From assembly GCA_002011075.2 (NCBI GenBank), contig MTMA02000006.1:1604599-1668598 (forward strand): a stretch of DNA of 64,000 bases. The letters are read 5' to 3'. Positions 1 through 9,927 of the stretch are shown in pieces. A program made the position numbers and the translations under genes. The notes beneath the pieces were generated by a model. That model was not told the origin of the DNA. It saw nothing but the letters and a program-made list of their open reading frames with translations, and did not search any database. This DNA comes from Candidatus Scotarchaeum otlingeri (GTDB taxonomy: Archaea > Thermoproteota > Nitrososphaeria > Geothermarchaeales > JDFR-13). Within the stretch, counting starts at the first letter, position 1, and each line of letters begins with the position of its first letter.

Positions 1-1
1 G

Positions 2-244
2 TATTATCCTTTAAGTGTTTTTCCCATAGCATTACAAGTTGTCGCATCAGCGTTTCCTTTGGCCATAGGGTTAGATGGTATAAGGCGGAGCCTTATATAT
101 GGCGAAACATTTGGATCATTAGCAGTCCATATGATATTACTTGTTGTTATGGCTATAATTCTTCTTAGAATCGGATTATGGGCCCTTGAGTACATGGAGA
201 ATAAAGCAAAGAAAGAAGGGAGGCTGATCTTAAGATGGATGTAG
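2..244 (+). CDS. ABC-2 type transporter permease, C-terminal part (truncated by window start)
   Basis: Frame 2 is open from base 2: YYPLSVFPIALQVVASAFPLAIGLDGIRRSLIYG...; hydrophobic and ABC-2 permease-like; overlaps the next permease gene by a few bases. Confidence 0.6.
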   Translation, partial: YYPLSVFPIALQVVASAFPLAIGLDGIRRSLIYGETFGSLAVHMILLVVMAIILLRIGLWALEYMENKAKKEGRLILRWM

Positions 245-1071
245 AGAATTATCTTAGGAAAATATATGCAATTATGTGGTTCTCGTGGCAAGAATTAAGC
301 AACTGGACTAAGCCTCATATATTTATTGCCTATCTAATGGTTAGGCCAATATTTGGTCTGCTATTGTATGCATATATTTATATAGCTTTTGCTGTCACCA
401 GCGGCTTAGTGGACCCACAACGGGCTTTCTACTTAATTACAGGAATCGCATTTTATAACTTCATTGGAAATGGGATATATGGCGTTGTATGGATAATCCA
501 TGAGGAAAGGGAACATTATAACATCTTGAAATATACATATATTTCATTTCCTAAACTCAGAGATTACCTTCTAGCTAGGAGTATAGTATACTATATTATA
601 GGTATAGGCTTATCTATAGTTGTATTGCTTATAGGTTTACCGCTTGTGGGATATAACCCTTTATTGCTGAAGCCAAATGTGCCCTTATTAATATTTATTT
701 TTCTAATTGGTTTTGTATGGAGCGCTTTTCTATCTATAGTTATGTCTGGATCGAGCCTATTTTCATCTGAATTTGGACCCTTGATATCAGAGGCTTTCGG
801 GGGACTGCTATTTCTTTTGGGTAATGTATTATTCCCCATAACCTCGTTACCAGAATGGCTGCAGCCAGCTGCGTATGCATTGCCGATGATGGATTGGATG
901 GAGTTAGCGAGATTTTCTATTAACCCGGCATACCCGATAGATCCGGTAAATACAACTATTATATTGGTCATTAAGACGCTCGTATATGTTATCATAGGCA
1001 TCGGGTTCTTTGCATTAGCTGATAAACTTGCACGAGATAGGGGTTTATTAGAAACATCGCTTTACCACTAA
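235..1071 (+). CDS. ABC-2 type transporter permease
   Basis: 278 aa, about six hydrophobic segments, overlaps the upstream permease. Confidence 0.7.
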   Translation: MDVENYLRKIYAIMWFSWQELSNWTKPHIFIAYLMVRPIFGLLLYAYIYIAFAVTSGLVDPQRAFYLITGIAFYNFIGNGIYGVVWIIHEEREHYNILKYTYISFPKLRDYLLARSIVYYIIGIGLSIVVLLIGLPLVGYNPLLLKPNVPLLIFIFLIGFVWSAFLSIVMSGSSLFSSEFGPLISEAFGGLLFLLGNVLFPITSLPEWLQPAAYALPMMDWMELARFSINPAYPIDPVNTTIILVIKTLVYVIIGIGFFALADKLARDRGLLETSLYH

Positions 1072-1156
1072 TAATCTTCAGCCGATAAATAGAGATTTAT
1101 TATATACTGTTATAGATGTAATTGTTGTATCATACATTATTTTTGGTGGAATCAAC

Positions 1157-1837
1157 ATGTTTAAGCAACTACCAGAGTTAGCGAAATTAATTGACCATAC
1201 CAATTTAAAGCCTACTGCGACATTTACCGATATTGTTACTCTGATAGATGAAGCACGGAAGTACGGCTTCTATGGTGTATGTATAAACCCCGCTTATATA
1301 CCCCTAGCTAACGAATTGAGGGGAAGAGATAAATTTAAATTAATAAGTGTAGTTGGGTTTCCCTTGGGAGCAACTGGTACTGATGTTAAGATATTTGAGG
1401 GTAGCCGTGCTATTGAAAATGGTGCTGAGGAGTTAGATATAGTAAGTAATATAGGTTTCCTCAGAAGTAAAAGATATGACTTATTTCAAGAAGATGTAGA
1501 AAAGGTTGTTAAGTATTTTAGAACCCAATATCCCGATGTGGTTATTAAGATTATAGTGGATGTTCCATATTTAGATGTAGAAGAACTAAAGATCGCTGTT
1601 AAGATAATTAATTATACTAAACCAGATTTCATAAAGACATCCACTGGTTATGCTCCTAGGGGCACAAGTGTAGATGATGTTAAACTAATTAAGAAGTTAT
1701 TAGCGGGGGATATTAAGATCAAGGCTGCCGGTGGTATAAGAACTCTGGATCAAGTTATTGAGCTTGTGAACGCAGGTGCTGAACGTATAGGTACAAGTAC
1801 CGCTGTAGACATAATTAAAGAAGCAATGGAGAGATAA
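1157..1837 (+). CDS. deoC: Deoxyribose-phosphate aldolase
   Basis: LIDHTNLKPTAT, GFPLGATGTDVKIFE, DFIKTSTGYAPRGTSVDDVKLIK, KAAGGIRT motifs. Confidence 0.95.
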   Translation: MFKQLPELAKLIDHTNLKPTATFTDIVTLIDEARKYGFYGVCINPAYIPLANELRGRDKFKLISVVGFPLGATGTDVKIFEGSRAIENGAEELDIVSNIGFLRSKRYDLFQEDVEKVVKYFRTQYPDVVIKIIVDVPYLDVEELKIAVKIINYTKPDFIKTSTGYAPRGTSVDDVKLIKKLLAGDIKIKAAGGIRTLDQVIELVNAGAERIGTSTAVDIIKEAMER

Positions 1838-1872
1838 GGCATTTATTTATAGATGTTATATATCGTAGGGCG

Positions 1873-2706
1873 TTACAAGTTTAATATATAAGAAGTAATT
1901 GAGAGGCTTATAATCACGGCTTCTTCCATTCGTATCGTCGCAACCATTTGGTTGGGAACAAAATTTATAACTTTATTTGTAAAACTGTAGGGTGACGCTT
2001 CATAATATTCTAAGATTTCAAATAGGCCATATGATGGACCTCCAAATACTATCGCCAAACGTTCAGCCGAGACATTTTTTATATCATCTACCATGTCATA
2101 AATGGGCTTTCCTTTTCTTGAAGTGAGTATCAATTCTCCTTCATATTCGCCTAATAACGTAGGTAATTTTGTTTTTACGTTGACAACTCTATATCCGGTG
2201 TATATTGGAACATCTTCCCGTTCAACTATAACACCATGCATATAATTAGCTGATATCTTTGTTATCTTTACGATTACATTTGTACCTTTCTGTAATTTGG
2301 TGTTAACTACAACATCCTTATCCAGGCCGACATCGATAATAGATTTGTTTCGCCTCGAACTTATCACGATCCCTTCTCGATATTCTGGTAGGCTTAGTTT
2401 ATGGAGAGGCAGCTTCTCTTTATGTAGTGGAGTTCTCAGAGGAGGCAACATTCCGACATACTCTAAATCTCTATCCAATCTGAAGAACTTGCGTCGAAGA
2501 TAAGGAGCCATACTCATATATCTTAGTATCTTAACTATAATCCTACGGGAATTAGGGTCACGAACCAATGGATCTGGATAAATATAGATATTGTCAACAC
2601 CATATATGGAGGCCGCTCTAGCTACCATAGCAATCGCCAGTGTTTTCTGGACTAAAGAAGATAAATTACTAGTAAATGAAGAAGGGATTATTAGATCAAT
2701 ATGCAT
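1873..2706 (-). CDS. SPOUT-superfamily RNA methyltransferase-like protein, next to the ribosomal L3 operon
   Basis: ORF 1873..2721; second Met (MHIDLIIPSSF) preferred as start. YGVDNIYIYPDP, LPPLRTPLHKEKLPL and FGGPSYGLFEIL fit the archaeal DUF171/SPOUT family usually found upstream of rpl3. Confidence 0.75.
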   Translation of the reverse strand: MHIDLIIPSSFTSNLSSLVQKTLAIAMVARAASIYGVDNIYIYPDPLVRDPNSRRIIVKILRYMSMAPYLRRKFFRLDRDLEYVGMLPPLRTPLHKEKLPLHKLSLPEYREGIVISSRRNKSIIDVGLDKDVVVNTKLQKGTNVIVKITKISANYMHGVIVEREDVPIYTGYRVVNVKTKLPTLLGEYEGELILTSRKGKPIYDMVDDIKNVSAERLAIVFGGPSYGLFEILEYYEASPYSFTNKVINFVPNQMVATIRMEEAVIISLSITSYILNL

Positions 2707-2903
2707 GAGCAGCCCCCACAAGATACATTGATAATATAATGATGAATCCTAAGTTTAATAATCATTAAAATTTGGTGCTCAACCTTTAGGTATTTAATAT
2801 TCATACTTTTATAGGTTTATGATTAACCTATACTATTGAATGAACAGTTATATATTACCTATAATTATTTCTATGAAGATGAAGATAGAGTGGTGTACAA
2901 GAG

Positions 2904-3908
2904 ATGGGGGCACGGAAGCGTTCAGCGCCGAAGAGAGGTTCATTAGCATTCGCTCCACGTAAAAGAGCGAAAAGTCTAGTACCTACTATAAAATATTGGC
3001 CTAAGCTTGATTTACCCGGTGTAATTCCACTCGGATTTGCAGGATATAAGGCGGGGATGACAGGGGTATTTTATGTTGATAATTATAAGAGATCGCCTAC
3101 CTTTGGCAAAGAAATATATTCGGCTGCAACCATAATCGAGGTCCCTCCGCTATATGTTCTGGGTGTAGTAGGGTATGCAATAGATAAAGTTAAAAACTCA
3201 TTGAGAAGTGTAGAAACAATCATCTCTCCTGAGGTTCCAGATTTTATTAGAAGGAGAATAGTCACATTAAAAGGTGGAAATGGTAAAAAAATAGATTTTC
3301 TAGAGTCTCGACTTGATCAGATTAATGCTATTAGGCTATTGGTGTCAATGCAGCCCCATAAGGCCGGTATACATAAAAAGACACCCGAGATATTCGAGAT
3401 AGAGTTAGGAGGAAATAGCTCGATAGAAGATAAATGGCGATTCGCTAAGGAAAGACTTGGTTCAGAATTAAATATAACTGATGTTTTTAAGCCCGGCGAT
3501 TATATAGATGTGGTGGCTGTAACAAAAGGAAAGGGATTTCAAGGACCAGTAAAAAGATTTGGGATAAAGATACTTAGTCATAAAGCACGAAAAACCAAGA
3601 GAAAGCCGGGTGCTTTAGGTCCATGGAAACCGAGTGCAACCATGTATACTGTACCCATGTTTGGCCAAATGGGATTTCACAGAAGAACATTCTATAAACT
3701 AAAGATACTGGATATAAAGAACCCAGATGATTTCGATAAACCACTCGAGTTCAGGAGATATGGTGTTATAAAAAGTCCCTTCTTGATAATTAAAGGCTCT
3801 GTACCAGGTCCGGCTAAGCGGCTAATAAAGATGAGGCATACAGTTAGACCAGTATCTCATGAGATGAAGCAGCCTGTTGAGATTACATTTAGTTACTTAG
3901 AGGTGTAG
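2904..3908 (+). CDS. rpl3: 50S ribosomal protein uL3
   Basis: MGARKRSAPKRGSLAFAPRKRAKS...; GKGFQGPVKRFG; GQMGFHRRT. Confidence 0.97.
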   Translation: MGARKRSAPKRGSLAFAPRKRAKSLVPTIKYWPKLDLPGVIPLGFAGYKAGMTGVFYVDNYKRSPTFGKEIYSAATIIEVPPLYVLGVVGYAIDKVKNSLRSVETIISPEVPDFIRRRIVTLKGGNGKKIDFLESRLDQINAIRLLVSMQPHKAGIHKKTPEIFEIELGGNSSIEDKWRFAKERLGSELNITDVFKPGDYIDVVAVTKGKGFQGPVKRFGIKILSHKARKTKRKPGALGPWKPSATMYTVPMFGQMGFHRRTFYKLKILDIKNPDDFDKPLEFRRYGVIKSPFLIIKGSVPGPAKRLIKMRHTVRPVSHEMKQPVEITFSYLEV

Positions 3909-3911
3909 TGA

Positions 3912-4715
3912 ATGAAGAAGATCCCTATATTCAGTTTAGCTGGTGATGAGCTTGAAAAAATAAGCATACCAAGGATTTTCTTAGCGCCTATTAGAGAAGA
4001 TGTTATACATAAAGTGTTTGTTCACCAGTTATCGCATCGGATTCAGCCTAAAGGGAGATATCCTTTAGCTGGAAGAGAAACCAGCGCTGAAAGCTTCGGG
4101 GTAGGCTTAGGCTTAGCCAGATTACCTAGGGTCAAACATGGACCTCTTAGAGGAGTGGCCGCTGTATCCAATATGGCTAGAGGTGGAAGAAAACCTCATG
4201 TGACAACTCCTGAAAAGCGGATCTATAAGCAGCTCAATAAAAAAGAGAGGCTCTTAGGCATTGCTGCGGCTGTCGCCGCTACAGGTAGTAAATATTATGT
4301 TGAGAGAAGGGGGCATATTATTGACAAGGTCTTATTTTTGCCCCTCATTATAGAGGACGACTTAGAATCTATTGATAAAACAAGGGAATTCAGGGAATTC
4401 TCCCTCAGAGTAGGAATTTATGAGGATATTTTGCGCGTTAGGAATAATGTTAAACTGGTCGGTGGGAAAGCGAAGTGGAGAGGGAGAAGAAGAAAGGTTA
4501 GGAAAGGACCGCTAATAGTTTATAATGAGGACAGAGGGATAGTTAAGGCTGCAAGAAACATAGAAGGTGTAGATGTAGTATCAGCTAAGGAAGTAAGTGT
4601 TATCCATCTTGCGCCTGGTGGAGTTCCAGGTAGGCTAACAGTATGGAGTAAATCTGCCGTTGAAACAATAGAAGAGCGGTTAGGATACGTGTTGCGTAGG
4701 GTGGTAATGAAATGA
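3912..4715 (+). CDS. rpl4: 50S ribosomal protein uL4
   Basis: AGRETSAESFGVGLGLARLPRVKH; RGGRKPHVTTPEK; operon position. Confidence 0.97.
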   Translation: MKKIPIFSLAGDELEKISIPRIFLAPIREDVIHKVFVHQLSHRIQPKGRYPLAGRETSAESFGVGLGLARLPRVKHGPLRGVAAVSNMARGGRKPHVTTPEKRIYKQLNKKERLLGIAAAVAATGSKYYVERRGHIIDKVLFLPLIIEDDLESIDKTREFREFSLRVGIYEDILRVRNNVKLVGGKAKWRGRRRKVRKGPLIVYNEDRGIVKAARNIEGVDVVSAKEVSVIHLAPGGVPGRLTVWSKSAVETIEERLGYVLRRVVMK

Positions 4716-4990
4716 GTGAAGTTAAGCCTGATCCATTCTATAAATTCATAAAGACGCCGCTAATAACGGAGAAGACAGTTTTGCAAGTTGAGAAATTAGG
4801 TAAAATTACATTCATAGTAGATATTAATGCAAACAAAAAGATTATTAAAGATCTTATCGAGAAGAGGTTTGATGTAAAGGTTAAGAAGGTAAATACTATG
4901 ATTTCTCCTAGAGGCGAAAAGAAGGCTATCGTTACATTTATGAATGTTGATGATGCCATGAAAGTGGCAGTAGCACTTGGAATATTTTAA
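4712..4990 (+). CDS. rpl23: 50S ribosomal protein uL23
   Basis: PLITEKTVLQVEKLGKITFIVD; operon position; 4-nt overlap with uL4. Confidence 0.95.
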   Translation: MSEVKPDPFYKFIKTPLITEKTVLQVEKLGKITFIVDINANKKIIKDLIEKRFDVKVKKVNTMISPRGEKKAIVTFMNVDDAMKVAVALGIF

Positions 4991-5005
4991 TGAGGTGTAT
5001 ATCAT

Positions 5006-5719
5006 ATGGGTAAAAGAATATTGGCGCAAAGAAAAGGACGGGGATCGATCTTTAAAGCATTGACTCATAGAGCTGTGGCTCCGTCAAGAATTCCACCTTT
5101 TATGGAAGCAACAACTGCTGTTGTAAAAAATATTATTCATAATCCAGGTAGGGGAACTCCTCTTGCACAATTGAGAACACAGGACGGAAATGAATTCTAT
5201 ATCCATGCCGTTGAAGGTCTTTATATAGGTAAAACAATACGTATAAATCAGTCTGTTAAGCCTTCTCCGGGAGATATTTTAAAGCTGAAGGATATTCCTT
5301 CCGGTACAATTATTTCTCATATAGAGAAAGTCCCTGGTGATGGTGGGAAATTTGCTAGGTCTAGTGGGGCTTATGCCCAATTGATAGGTCCATCCGCAGG
5401 AGGAATAGAAGTTCGTCTACCCTCCGGCAAAACAATAACACTAAATCCGGAGTGTAGAGCGGTAATAGGGCCTATATCTGCAGGTGGAAGAGTTGATAAG
5501 CCGTTTTTAAAGGCAGGCAAAAAATATCTGTGGCTTAAAGCTAAATCGGGAAAGAGATATCCAAGGGTAAGTGGAGTAGCTATGAATCCCGTGGACCATC
5601 CTTACGGCGGGGGCGCCCACCAACATGTAGGTAAACCTAAAACTGTAGCCAGAACTTCGCCGCCTGGTAAGAAAGTAGGAAGTTTTGGAGCGCGAAGAAC
5701 TGGTAGAAGAAAAAGGTAA
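5006..5719 (+). CDS. rpl2: 50S ribosomal protein uL2
   Basis: MGKRILAQRKGRGSIFKALTHR; GVAMNPVDHPYGGGAHQHVGKPKTVAR. Confidence 0.98.
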   Translation: MGKRILAQRKGRGSIFKALTHRAVAPSRIPPFMEATTAVVKNIIHNPGRGTPLAQLRTQDGNEFYIHAVEGLYIGKTIRINQSVKPSPGDILKLKDIPSGTIISHIEKVPGDGGKFARSSGAYAQLIGPSAGGIEVRLPSGKTITLNPECRAVIGPISAGGRVDKPFLKAGKKYLWLKAKSGKRYPRVSGVAMNPVDHPYGGGAHQHVGKPKTVARTSPPGKKVGSFGARRTGRRKR

Positions 5720-5833
5720 GTACTTTTTATTATATTTAGCGTAACTATATGTGAATAGTCAAATCGTAATTTAGAGGTAAGGTAGAGATTCTAGCTAGCA
5801 TTTTCCTACTGAGTAAGCATGTAAAAGATTATT

Positions 5834-5877
5834 TCTTTAAGATATTCTCAAGTGAGCCTCTCAGTATATCTTAAAGA
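5834..5877. repeat. Inverted repeat TCTTTAAGATAT-N20-ATATCTTAAAGA between uL2 and uS19
   Basis: 12-bp perfect arms at 5834-5845 and 5866-5877, read directly. Confidence 0.75.
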
Positions 5878-6061
5878 TTTTCAATTGCATAAATAAAGCT
5901 CATATTTGATACAAAAAAATCATTGTAAACTGTTAGACAGCGTCAATATGGCGAGATGAATTTTTATCCAGAGATAGATATTTAGATGGTTGCGGTTATA
6001 TCTCTTAGTAGATGATAAAATATTTATATATGAATTGGTATAAGCATGGGGTAGAGGAGCG

Positions 6062-6469
6062 ATGGTTAGAAGAAAATTTACATATAGGGGATATACTTTA
6101 GAACAGCTAAAAGAAATGAGTTTAGAGGAATTCGCTAACTTATTGCCTAGCAAAGAAAGGAGACATATATTAAGAGGAAACTTTACACCTGAGGAAAAAG
6201 CTCTATTAAAGAAAATATATAAAATTACACAGAATAATGAAGGAAATAATAAATCCATTAAAACACATGCTAGGGAAATGATAATTCTACCTATAATGGT
6301 AGGATTGACGATTCATGTACATAATGGCAAAGAATATGTGCCTGTAGAGATTAAACCGCAGATGATAGGTAAGAGATTAGGAGAATTCGCCATAACCAAT
6401 AAACCAGTAAAACATGGTCAACCGGGCGTAGGGGCTACAAAAAGCTCATTGTACATACCAATCAAATAA
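6062..6469 (+). CDS. rps19: 30S ribosomal protein uS19
   Basis: [56 protein letters not shown]. Confidence 0.97.
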   Translation: MVRRKFTYRGYTLEQLKEMSLEEFANLLPSKERRHILRGNFTPEEKALLKKIYKITQNNEGNNKSIKTHAREMIILPIMVGLTIHVHNGKEYVPVEIKPQMIGKRLGEFAITNKPVKHGQPGVGATKSSLYIPIK

Positions 6470-6523
6470 GGGGATTATTTTAACATATTAATCGTTACAT
6501 CCTCTTAACTTATCGTCCGAATA

Positions 6524-7252
6524 TTATAATTTTATTTTTAATTGTTTTACCCAGTCTAAATGACCCGGCAGATATATTGCCTCATATATAAAGTGAGTGG
6601 CTGCTGCTAAGATCCCTAAGATAAAGCTCCATGAATGAATAAAAGTATTTGGACCAGACCTTATAACAATAAAACTCAGTGGACTCCCTATAATATAATT
6701 TGGTATGAAAACAAACATAGCTATATTAACTATCCATAAAATAAAGTTTTTTATGCTTGAAGTGTATCTATCAAACTCTTCATAGATCAATGCGGGCATT
6801 ATACTATTTGAAATCGAGAAGAACAGCACTATTCCTATAGCAGCATATACAGCTCCAGAGGAGCCAATCGCAGATATATGTGGGAATAATGTTATCCATG
6901 TTAGATTGGCCGCGATAGCTGAGGCAAATACACCTATAGCGAACGTCTTTGCACGGATATATCTTATATCACTTGGAAGCCCTGAATTTATTAAAATAAA
7001 TATTAATACAAAAAATGAAAAGTATATCATATTTGAATTGAAATGTTGTATATCACTATGGATAAATATTGAGGTTATAATTCCCCAGGGAGAATCGCTA
7101 GATGCAGACAAAAAAGCTCTATTCCATTTTATAGGGAAATATAGAGCTAGAGCACTTATACCTAGAATTGTTATGAATAGGACCAGTACGGGCCGATAAT
7201 CATTCACAAATATCTTTATAATGTGAAAGAAAGATCTCAAATATTTTTTCAC
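6524..7252 (-). CDS. Rhomboid-family intramembrane serine protease
   Basis: HSDIQHFNSNMI (H/N motif), GSSGAVYAAIG (GxSG) and a late-TM His (IHSWSFILG) in a multi-TM protein. Confidence 0.8.
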   Translation of the reverse strand: MKKYLRSFFHIIKIFVNDYRPVLVLFITILGISALALYFPIKWNRAFLSASSDSPWGIITSIFIHSDIQHFNSNMIYFSFFVLIFILINSGLPSDIRYIRAKTFAIGVFASAIAANLTWITLFPHISAIGSSGAVYAAIGIVLFFSISNSIMPALIYEEFDRYTSSIKNFILWIVNIAMFVFIPNYIIGSPLSFIVIRSGPNTFIHSWSFILGILAAATHFIYEAIYLPGHLDWVKQLKIKL

Positions 7253-7275
7253 GTGGTCACCCTAAACCATTTATT

Positions 7276-7290
7276 GTGTTTATTAAACAC
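7276..7290. promoter_or_regulatory. Palindrome GTGTTTA-T-TAAACAC upstream of the rhomboid gene
   Basis: Perfect 15-bp palindrome 24 bp upstream of the start codon at 7252. Confidence 0.45.
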
Positions 7291-7536
7291 TAGAAGCCTC
7301 CTTACCCTTGATGATAAAGTAACTTGTAAAATATTGGCTATATGATAATACTTTATGCTTCTACTATGTATAAAAGGCGATTCTACTGGTATTTTCATCT
7401 ATAAGATACTATTTATTAGATGTAAAATAAATATAATTAGTTGTTAATTTAGATTAATAATGCTAAGCAAAATTTTTGATATTATTTATAGCGGAGGATT
7501 TGTAAAAAACTGAAGCACCATAAGTCTTTTTAATGT

Positions 7537-8256
7537 TTATCTTAATACCAGGCCGAGACTTAATAATACAAGAAATGTTCTTATGAATTCGATAATTCCA
7601 TATGTCTTTATAGCAATGTTGGCTGAGACATTTAGTATCTCCTGTACTACTCTACTTACTACATCTATTACCACTATGTATATTGTGTAGATACTCAAAG
7701 GTCCGAAAAGAATAACAACGTATATCAGAATCATAGATAACATGATGTAGTATATGAAAGCGACTATACGGACATAACCCATTACTTTTAAAGAGGCTTG
7801 TGCAGTAGCCATTATAGAATATATTATCGGAAAAAAGTATATTGAAATATTAGTTACGTTAGAGGCAATTAATATAAATATGGTGTGAGTTGAAATAAGG
7901 CCGCCTCCCACGATTGTTGATCCATAAGTTACGGGTTTTCCTCCCCGTATGTAATGAAGGATCAATATATATAGTAGTAATATGATGACCAATGGAGGAA
8001 TAGAATAATTAAATTTATTGATTATTATAGGAAGATAAATAGCTGAGAGAATACCAATGGATACAGAACATTTTAGATAATGTCTATATGCAGTACATAG
8101 TAATAGATAATCTGATGATAATAATAAGATAAGAGACCCGGATAATGCGGTTAAGAACAGTAAGTTTATCTCTTTTACCTGTAGTAGTGAATATACTAAA
8201 CTTGAAAACCATATTGATGTGATTCCGTGTTCTCTAGGTATACTAAATATCCTCAT
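7537..8256 (-). CDS. YwiC-like integral membrane protein (PrEHG motif)
   Basis: Likely start MRIFSIPREHGITSIW within ORF 7537..8382; multi-TM with N-terminal PREHG. Confidence 0.55.
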   Translation of the reverse strand: MRIFSIPREHGITSIWFSSLVYSLLQVKEINLLFLTALSGSLILLLSSDYLLLCTAYRHYLKCSVSIGILSAIYLPIIINKFNYSIPPLVIILLLYILILHYIRGGKPVTYGSTIVGGGLISTHTIFILIASNVTNISIYFFPIIYSIMATAQASLKVMGYVRIVAFIYYIMLSMILIYVVILFGPLSIYTIYIVVIDVVSRVVQEILNVSANIAIKTYGIIEFIRTFLVLLSLGLVLR

Positions 8257-8335
8257 TTTATGAATATGATTATTTCTATATTTAATATATATAATTAACG
8301 AGAGTTTGCAGAGAAAAGCTTTATATTTATAATCC

Positions 8336-9274
8336 TTAGAAAAGTATTTTTTCACCTGGAACTCTTCGAAATAGCTGTACATCTCCTACGTGCCTAGCGC
8401 CTATAAGAAACCTTATAAATCGCTCGATTCCAAGCCCGCCGCCAGCACTGGGTCTAAGGAACCCTTTTCGGGCCATATAAAGGTAATTCTTGAACCCTTT
8501 AAAGCTGATTACGTCACTACATTCGCCAACTCTATTAACTATTTTATCATATTGCCACTCTCTCTCCCCTCCTGATAAAGCTTCTCCATATCCTTCCGGC
8601 CATACTAAATCATAATTTCTAAAGTGGCCTGGTTTTTCTGGATCTTCTCTATCATAAAATTCTCTTTTATGGCAAACTACCCATACCGGGTCCTTATGTA
8701 TAATACTCACTTTATATTCCCATTCTTCCCCAAACTCATCTATAAGCTCATGGGTTGTATATCTTTTGAAAGGTTTTCGAGGGATTGTTAAGCTACGGTT
8801 AAAGCTTTCTATAAGCCCTTTACAACTACCCAGTAACTTATTAATTACATAGATTATCATATCTTCAACGAGATCCATCACAAAATTCATATCTCCATAC
8901 GCGATTTCAAAGTCTAACTGAGTAAATTCAAAGAGATGCCGCCCTGTCTTTCCTCTATCTCTTCTTTCAAGTCTGATATTAGGAGAGAACACAAATATTC
9001 TATCAAGCCCAGAAACTAGTGAAATTTGTTTGTGTAAAATCATGCTTTGGGTCAAAACGAGCTCTTCATCATAATATTTTATTTTAGGAATACCAATTAT
9101 AGATGAACCGGGATCCGGCGCAAGAGGATCTGTTGCAACCGATGTTATTACCGGCATCAATTCTATAAAGTTATTATCTACTAGAAAATCTCTGAGGGCT
9201 TTTATTACCATTGTTTGTATTACTAACAATCGTTTCCATCTGCCATTACATAGGTAATCATCTAAGCTCATCAT
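8336..9274 (-). CDS. Archaeal asparagine synthetase A-type enzyme related to AsnRS (class II aaRS core without anticodon-binding domain)
   Basis: LTQSMILHKQISLVSGLDRIFVFSPNIRLERRDRGKTGRHLFEFTQLDFEIA and GGGLGIERFIRFLIGARHVGDVQLFRRVPGE (class II motifs 2/3); only about 310 aa with no OB-fold. Confidence 0.8.
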   Translation of the reverse strand: MMSLDDYLCNGRWKRLLVIQTMVIKALRDFLVDNNFIELMPVITSVATDPLAPDPGSSIIGIPKIKYYDEELVLTQSMILHKQISLVSGLDRIFVFSPNIRLERRDRGKTGRHLFEFTQLDFEIAYGDMNFVMDLVEDMIIYVINKLLGSCKGLIESFNRSLTIPRKPFKRYTTHELIDEFGEEWEYKVSIIHKDPVWVVCHKREFYDREDPEKPGHFRNYDLVWPEGYGEALSGGEREWQYDKIVNRVGECSDVISFKGFKNYLYMARKGFLRPSAGGGLGIERFIRFLIGARHVGDVQLFRRVPGEKILF

Positions 9275-9372
9275 GATAATAGGCTGTCTATTCTTTTTAA
9301 TAAAATTTTTATTCTTTTTACTGTATTATTTTCAATAATAGATATTTACTAAAATAATTTTCTGAAAAAATT

Positions 9373-9870
9373 TCATGAAACCGATTCTAAATCTATAGGA
9401 ATTTCAAGGGATTCTTTTGCAGTGTCAAATACCAGACAAGTAAGAGTCTTCTCGATTCCTTCGATAAGTCTTAATCTATCTAATACAAGTTTGCCAACCG
9501 CATTTACATCCCGTGCCTTAACTTTTATGAGGATATCCCAATCACCACTAATTATATGAACTTCCTGGACCCCAGGTAGACCGGCGATTCTTTTAGCTAT
9601 TTCTCTTTGAGATATCATCTTACCTTTTTCTATAATTTTATATTTGAATGAAGCCAAGATAAATGCTGTTGTGCTTAATCCGAGCTTCTCCGCATCCAGT
9701 ATCGCCTTGTATCCCCTTATTATCCCCAGCTTCTCAAGTCTTTTTATCCTTGAGTATACTGTTGTTATAGGGCTCGATAATCGTCTTGATAATTCTTTTA
9801 ACGATACATTAGAATTTTTTTGAAGGATACTCAATATTTTCAAATCTTTGTTATCCAATTGTCCGATCAT
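9373..9870 (-). CDS. Lrp/AsnC family transcriptional regulator
   Basis: LDNKDLKILSILQKNSNVSLKELSRRL...TTVYSRIKRLEKLGIIRGY plus RAM-like C-terminal domain. Confidence 0.9.
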   Translation of the reverse strand: MIGQLDNKDLKILSILQKNSNVSLKELSRRLSSPITTVYSRIKRLEKLGIIRGYKAILDAEKLGLSTTAFILASFKYKIIEKGKMISQREIAKRIAGLPGVQEVHIISGDWDILIKVKARDVNAVGKLVLDRLRLIEGIEKTLTCLVFDTAKESLEIPIDLESVS

Positions 9871-9927
9871 ATGTAAAAATTACGTGCCCTCACAAAAATA
9901 TTTTAATTGAAACGTTTTTAAGCTGGG

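Noticed and set aside
591-1001. 136-aa minus-strand ORF
   Set aside because: Antisense to the ABC permease; no supporting motif or SD.
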